From positions 1 to 6,445 of the forward strand of contig CAIXQV010000051.1 of NCBI GenBank assembly GCA_903921605.1: a stretch of 6,445 nucleotides of DNA, written 5' to 3'. Source of the stretch: an uncultured Planctomycetaceae bacterium (GTDB lineage: Bacteria; Planctomycetota; Planctomycetia; Planctomycetales; Planctomycetaceae). Both the position numbers and the translations under genes were made by a program. The notes beneath the pieces were generated by a model. That model had not been told where the DNA came from. It saw only the letters and a list, made by a program, of their open reading frames with translations, and searched no databases. Below, piece after piece: positions 4,338 to 6,445 of the stretch (position 1 is the first letter of the stretch; each line of letters begins with the position of its first letter).

Positions 4338-6445
4338 TTACCCTTTGGATTGATCAACGACAGTATGGCTGTACGGTGAGTCGGCCGGTCCCGGGTTTGC
4401 AGAAATCACCGGGACCGTGCCGTTTTCATGACCGTTCCACCATTCTTCAGCCGTTGCTTCCGGCCAGTCGCCTCTTGCAGGCACTTCTGTCAACAGATGA
4501 GCAAGTTCGCGAGCAGTATTCGGCCGGCGAGTTCTGACTTTGTCCAGACAACGCAGTAGTGCTGCTTCAAGCTCGGGTGAAATCGCCTGCTTTGTTCGCT
4601 GCGACGGTGGAACTGGAACTGCATCAATGTGCATCTGGCAGAGTTGAATCAACGTTTCGGCCTCAAAGACCGGCTGTCCCGTCAGCAGAAAGTATCCCAA
4701 CGCTCCCACAGCATAGAGGTCGCTGCGAGCATCCACGGAGCCGGGCGACTGAATGGCTTCCGGGGCCATATACAGCGGAGTGCCAGTCAGAGAATTGGCC
4801 ATTGTCATGGCGGCTTGTTTCGAATCATCCACCGCCTTGACCAAACCAAAGTCAAGCACCTTGACAACGTCTGACTCCGCACCACGACGATTGAGCATTA
4901 CGTTGGCTGGCTTGATGTCGCGGTGGACCAATCCCTGTGAGTGAGCTTCGTACAGCGATCCGCAGATCTGGCGCAGAATGTTGACGACTCGACCTTCAGG
5001 CTGAGGACCGTATTTTTCCACCAGCTCCTGAAGATCAAGGCCATCCAGATACTCCATCGCGTAGTAGAAGACTCCTTCCGGTGTGCGTCCGTAATCGTAG
5101 ATCGCAATCGTATTCGGATGATTCAGTTTGCAGGTAATTTGCACCTCACGCTCAAAGCGATGGATTGAAGCGTCGTTGACCTTGTCCACGTTCAAAAGCT
5201 TTATCGCAGCCGGACGGCGCAACATCGCATGGTGGCCTTTGAACACAACCCCCATTCCGCCAGAGCCTAGCTTCTCTTCCAGTTCATACTGCCCCAGCTG
5301 TTTGAGTTCAATGGCCGTCTTCTGAGCTTCACGCTGCAGCCGTGCGACTCGTACGGTGAACAGGAAAATGGCTACGGAGCTTGTTGCAAGCAGGACCAGC
5401 AAACTTCGAAAGGTCCACTGCAGAATTGTGAGAGGGCGATAGGCCTCCGTGCGATCAAGCTCGGTGACAACTCCCATTTCAAACTCCGGGAACCACTTCC
5501 AGGCACCCAGCGTACAAACACCGCGATAATCTCGGTAGCCCTCGATGTCGACGCCATCGATGCCGCTGATCGCTGAGGCAACACCTTTGGTCAGTGGCTG
5601 TTGCGATCGACGCACTGTCGGCCGATATCCCTCCATCATGTTGCCGCCCGGATCCCGGAGCTGGACATTCAGAATTGAACGAGCTCCTTCGCGATCCGGC
5701 AAAATGCCACACAGAAACAAATCCTCATCGAAGCGGCTGTTGGAGACCATTAACCCTGTTTTGTCGAAGGCATAGGTCTCTCCCGAGGCGCCGAACTGGC
5801 CAAGCTGCAGGATTCTTGTGAACTCCAGCTCTGGACGAATTCTCAGCGCGAGCACTCCGATGACTTCAAAATCGGTATCACGCACCGGCGCGCAGACGAG
5901 CATTGTGGGCACGCCGGAACGCAGACGTCCGGTTTCGTCTTTCAGCATCACCACACTGCCAAACGGAGGCGTGATTGAAGCTTCGCCTTTCAGGGCTTTC
6001 TGAAACAGCGTTTCAAACTCAGGGAGGATTGCACGTCCGATGAGTTCGTCAGTCGCCGCAGCAATTACCTTGCGAGACTTATCCGCGATAATGTAACCCG
6101 CGTAGTCATGAGATGACAATGTTGGTCCCAGTTGCTTTGCCAGCAGCCGTCGCAGTTCGGGCACATCCGTTGCCGACACATCGCCAACAGTCGCTTCCTC
6201 GTGCTCAATCAGCTGGTGAACGGTGTCGCGGATCGCCTGATTATTAGCCGTGGAGGTCGCATTGGCGATGTTTGTGCGAATCCAGTTGTGCAGCATCTCG
6301 GATTCAACGGACAGCAGTGACTCCAACTGCGACTGCATATTCGCGCGCATCGTGGTCGAGATGGCACGACTGACGAAGTAGCCAAGCGTGCCGAGCAGCA
6401 ATGTGGCCACAATCGGCCAGATCCAGATCTGCTTGCGGAGGAACA
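4338..6445 (-). CDS. Transmembrane Ser/Thr protein kinase with Cache-type sensor (5' end outside window)
   Basis: Hanks-type kinase that should phosphorylate Ser/Thr of cytoplasmic proteins in response to an external ligand. Numbering is from the GTG at 6408-6410. That codon is probably not the start: the frame stays open to the window edge and reads FLRKQIWIWPI before it, completing the first membrane helix. An extracytoplasmic region at about 20-325 has double-Cache-like features (YAGYIIADKSRKVIAAATDELIG at 103-125; FGASGETYAFDKTGLMVSNS at 206-225; EVIGVLALRI). A second helix follows at 327-352, then the kinase at 375-643. The catalytic set is intact: glycine loop GSGGMGVV 382-389, Lys404, helix-C Glu422, HRD 496-498 with Lys500 and Asn503, DFG 520-522, GTPLYMAPE 543-551, Asp564 and Arg629. 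HRD marks it as an RD kinase, probably activated by activation-loop phosphorylation (TMANSLTGT). The tail 644-690 is short, polar, with no PASTA, TPR or WD40 repeats. The small-molecule ligand is unknown. Confidence 0.95.
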   Translation of the reverse strand, partial: FLRKQIWIWPIVATLLLGTLGYFVSRAISTTMRANMQSQLESLLSVESEMLHNWIRTNIANATSTANNQAIRDTVHQLIEHEEATVGDVSATDVPELRRLLAKQLGPTLSSHDYAGYIIADKSRKVIAAATDELIGRAILPEFETLFQKALKGEASITPPFGSVVMLKDETGRLRSGVPTMLVCAPVRDTDFEVIGVLALRIRPELEFTRILQLGQFGASGETYAFDKTGLMVSNSRFDEDLFLCGILPDREGARSILNVQLRDPGGNMMEGYRPTVRRSQQPLTKGVASAISGIDGVDIEGYRDYRGVCTLGAWKWFPEFEMGVVTELDRTEAYRPLTILQWTFRSLLVLLATSSVAIFLFTVRVARLQREAQKTAIELKQLGQYELEEKLGSGGMGVVFKGHHAMLRRPAAIKLLNVDKVNDASIHRFEREVQITCKLNHPNTIAIYDYGRTPEGVFYYAMEYLDGLDLQELVEKYGPQPEGRVVNILRQICGSLYEAHSQGLVHRDIKPANVMLNRRGAESDVVKVLDFGLVKAVDDSKQAAMTMANSLTGTPLYMAPEAIQSPGSVDARSDLYAVGALGYFLLTGQPVFEAETLIQLCQMHIDAVPVPPSQRTKQAISPELEAALLRCLDKVRTRRPNTARELAHLLTEVPARGDWPEATAEEWWNGHENGTVPVISANPGPADSPYSHTVVDQSKG
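4383..4426 (+). terminator. Probable intrinsic terminator of the kelch gene, inside the kinase 3' coding end
   Basis: CGGTCCCGG at 4386-4394 pairs perfectly with CCGGGACCG at 4409-4417. Past a one-base bulge, GGC 4383-4385 pairs with GCC 4419-4421, and TTT 4396-4398 can pair with AAA 4403-4405 in the loop. The GC-rich stem is followed on the plus strand by GTTTT (4422-4426). It lies about 60-100 bp after the kelch stop, so transcription from that gene would end here. On the minus strand no T-run follows, and the DNA encodes kinase residues near 660-675. The T-run is short, so strength is uncertain. Confidence 0.5.

Noticed and set aside
6408..6410. GTG as the start of the kinase
   Set aside because: It would cut the first membrane helix in half. 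The frame is open to the window edge and encodes a basic-hydrophobic lead (LRKQIWIWP), so the true start is outside the window.

Overview
The window looks like chromosomal DNA of a planctomycete or a close relative. This is an inference from gene content and style: a membrane-anchored Ser/Thr protein kinase with a Cache-type extracytoplasmic sensor, a secreted kelch-type propeller protein, a degenerate FixJ/NtrC-like receiver domain, several orphan membrane proteins and long gene-free stretches. No rRNA, tRNA or other taxonomic marker is present, so the assignment rests on gene style only.

Layout. Positions 1-35 (minus strand) may hold the first codons of a gene that leaves the window. Positions 36-1427 have no convincing gene. 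The long open frames there overlap on both strands and have implausible composition. The stretch does hold several perfect inverted repeats, a 10-bp tandem repeat and a loose series of GGACCC / GCCCC-n-GACCCC motifs about 105-130 bp apart. A small single-span membrane protein follows at 1428-1811 (+). Positions 1808-2182 (-) hold a decayed receiver domain: an 87-codon frame whose phosphoacceptor Asp appears replaced by Glu, ended by a TAG, with a recognisable receiver C-terminus after a second stop. A four-helix membrane protein lies at 2328-2780 (-). Positions 2781-3248 are gene-free and carry a degenerate 19-bp direct repeat. A secreted six-bladed kelch-like propeller occupies 3249-4322 (+). 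It converges, with a 15-bp gap, on a large transmembrane Ser/Thr kinase at 4338-6445 (-) whose 5' end lies beyond the window.

How the genes might work together. The kinase is a complete one-protein signalling chain: helix, extracytoplasmic double-Cache-like sensor, helix, then an intact cytoplasmic Hanks-type catalytic domain. The kelch gene is transcribed toward it and appears to borrow a terminator hairpin embedded in the last codons of the kinase gene. The kelch protein should be exported to the compartment the sensor faces, but nothing in the sequence shows a functional link. The receiver remnant and the two small membrane proteins look like independent or decaying genes. I see no CRISPR array, toxin-antitoxin pair, transposase, integrase or biosynthetic cluster. 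The strongest oddities are the receiver pseudogene and the structured gene-free 5' region.
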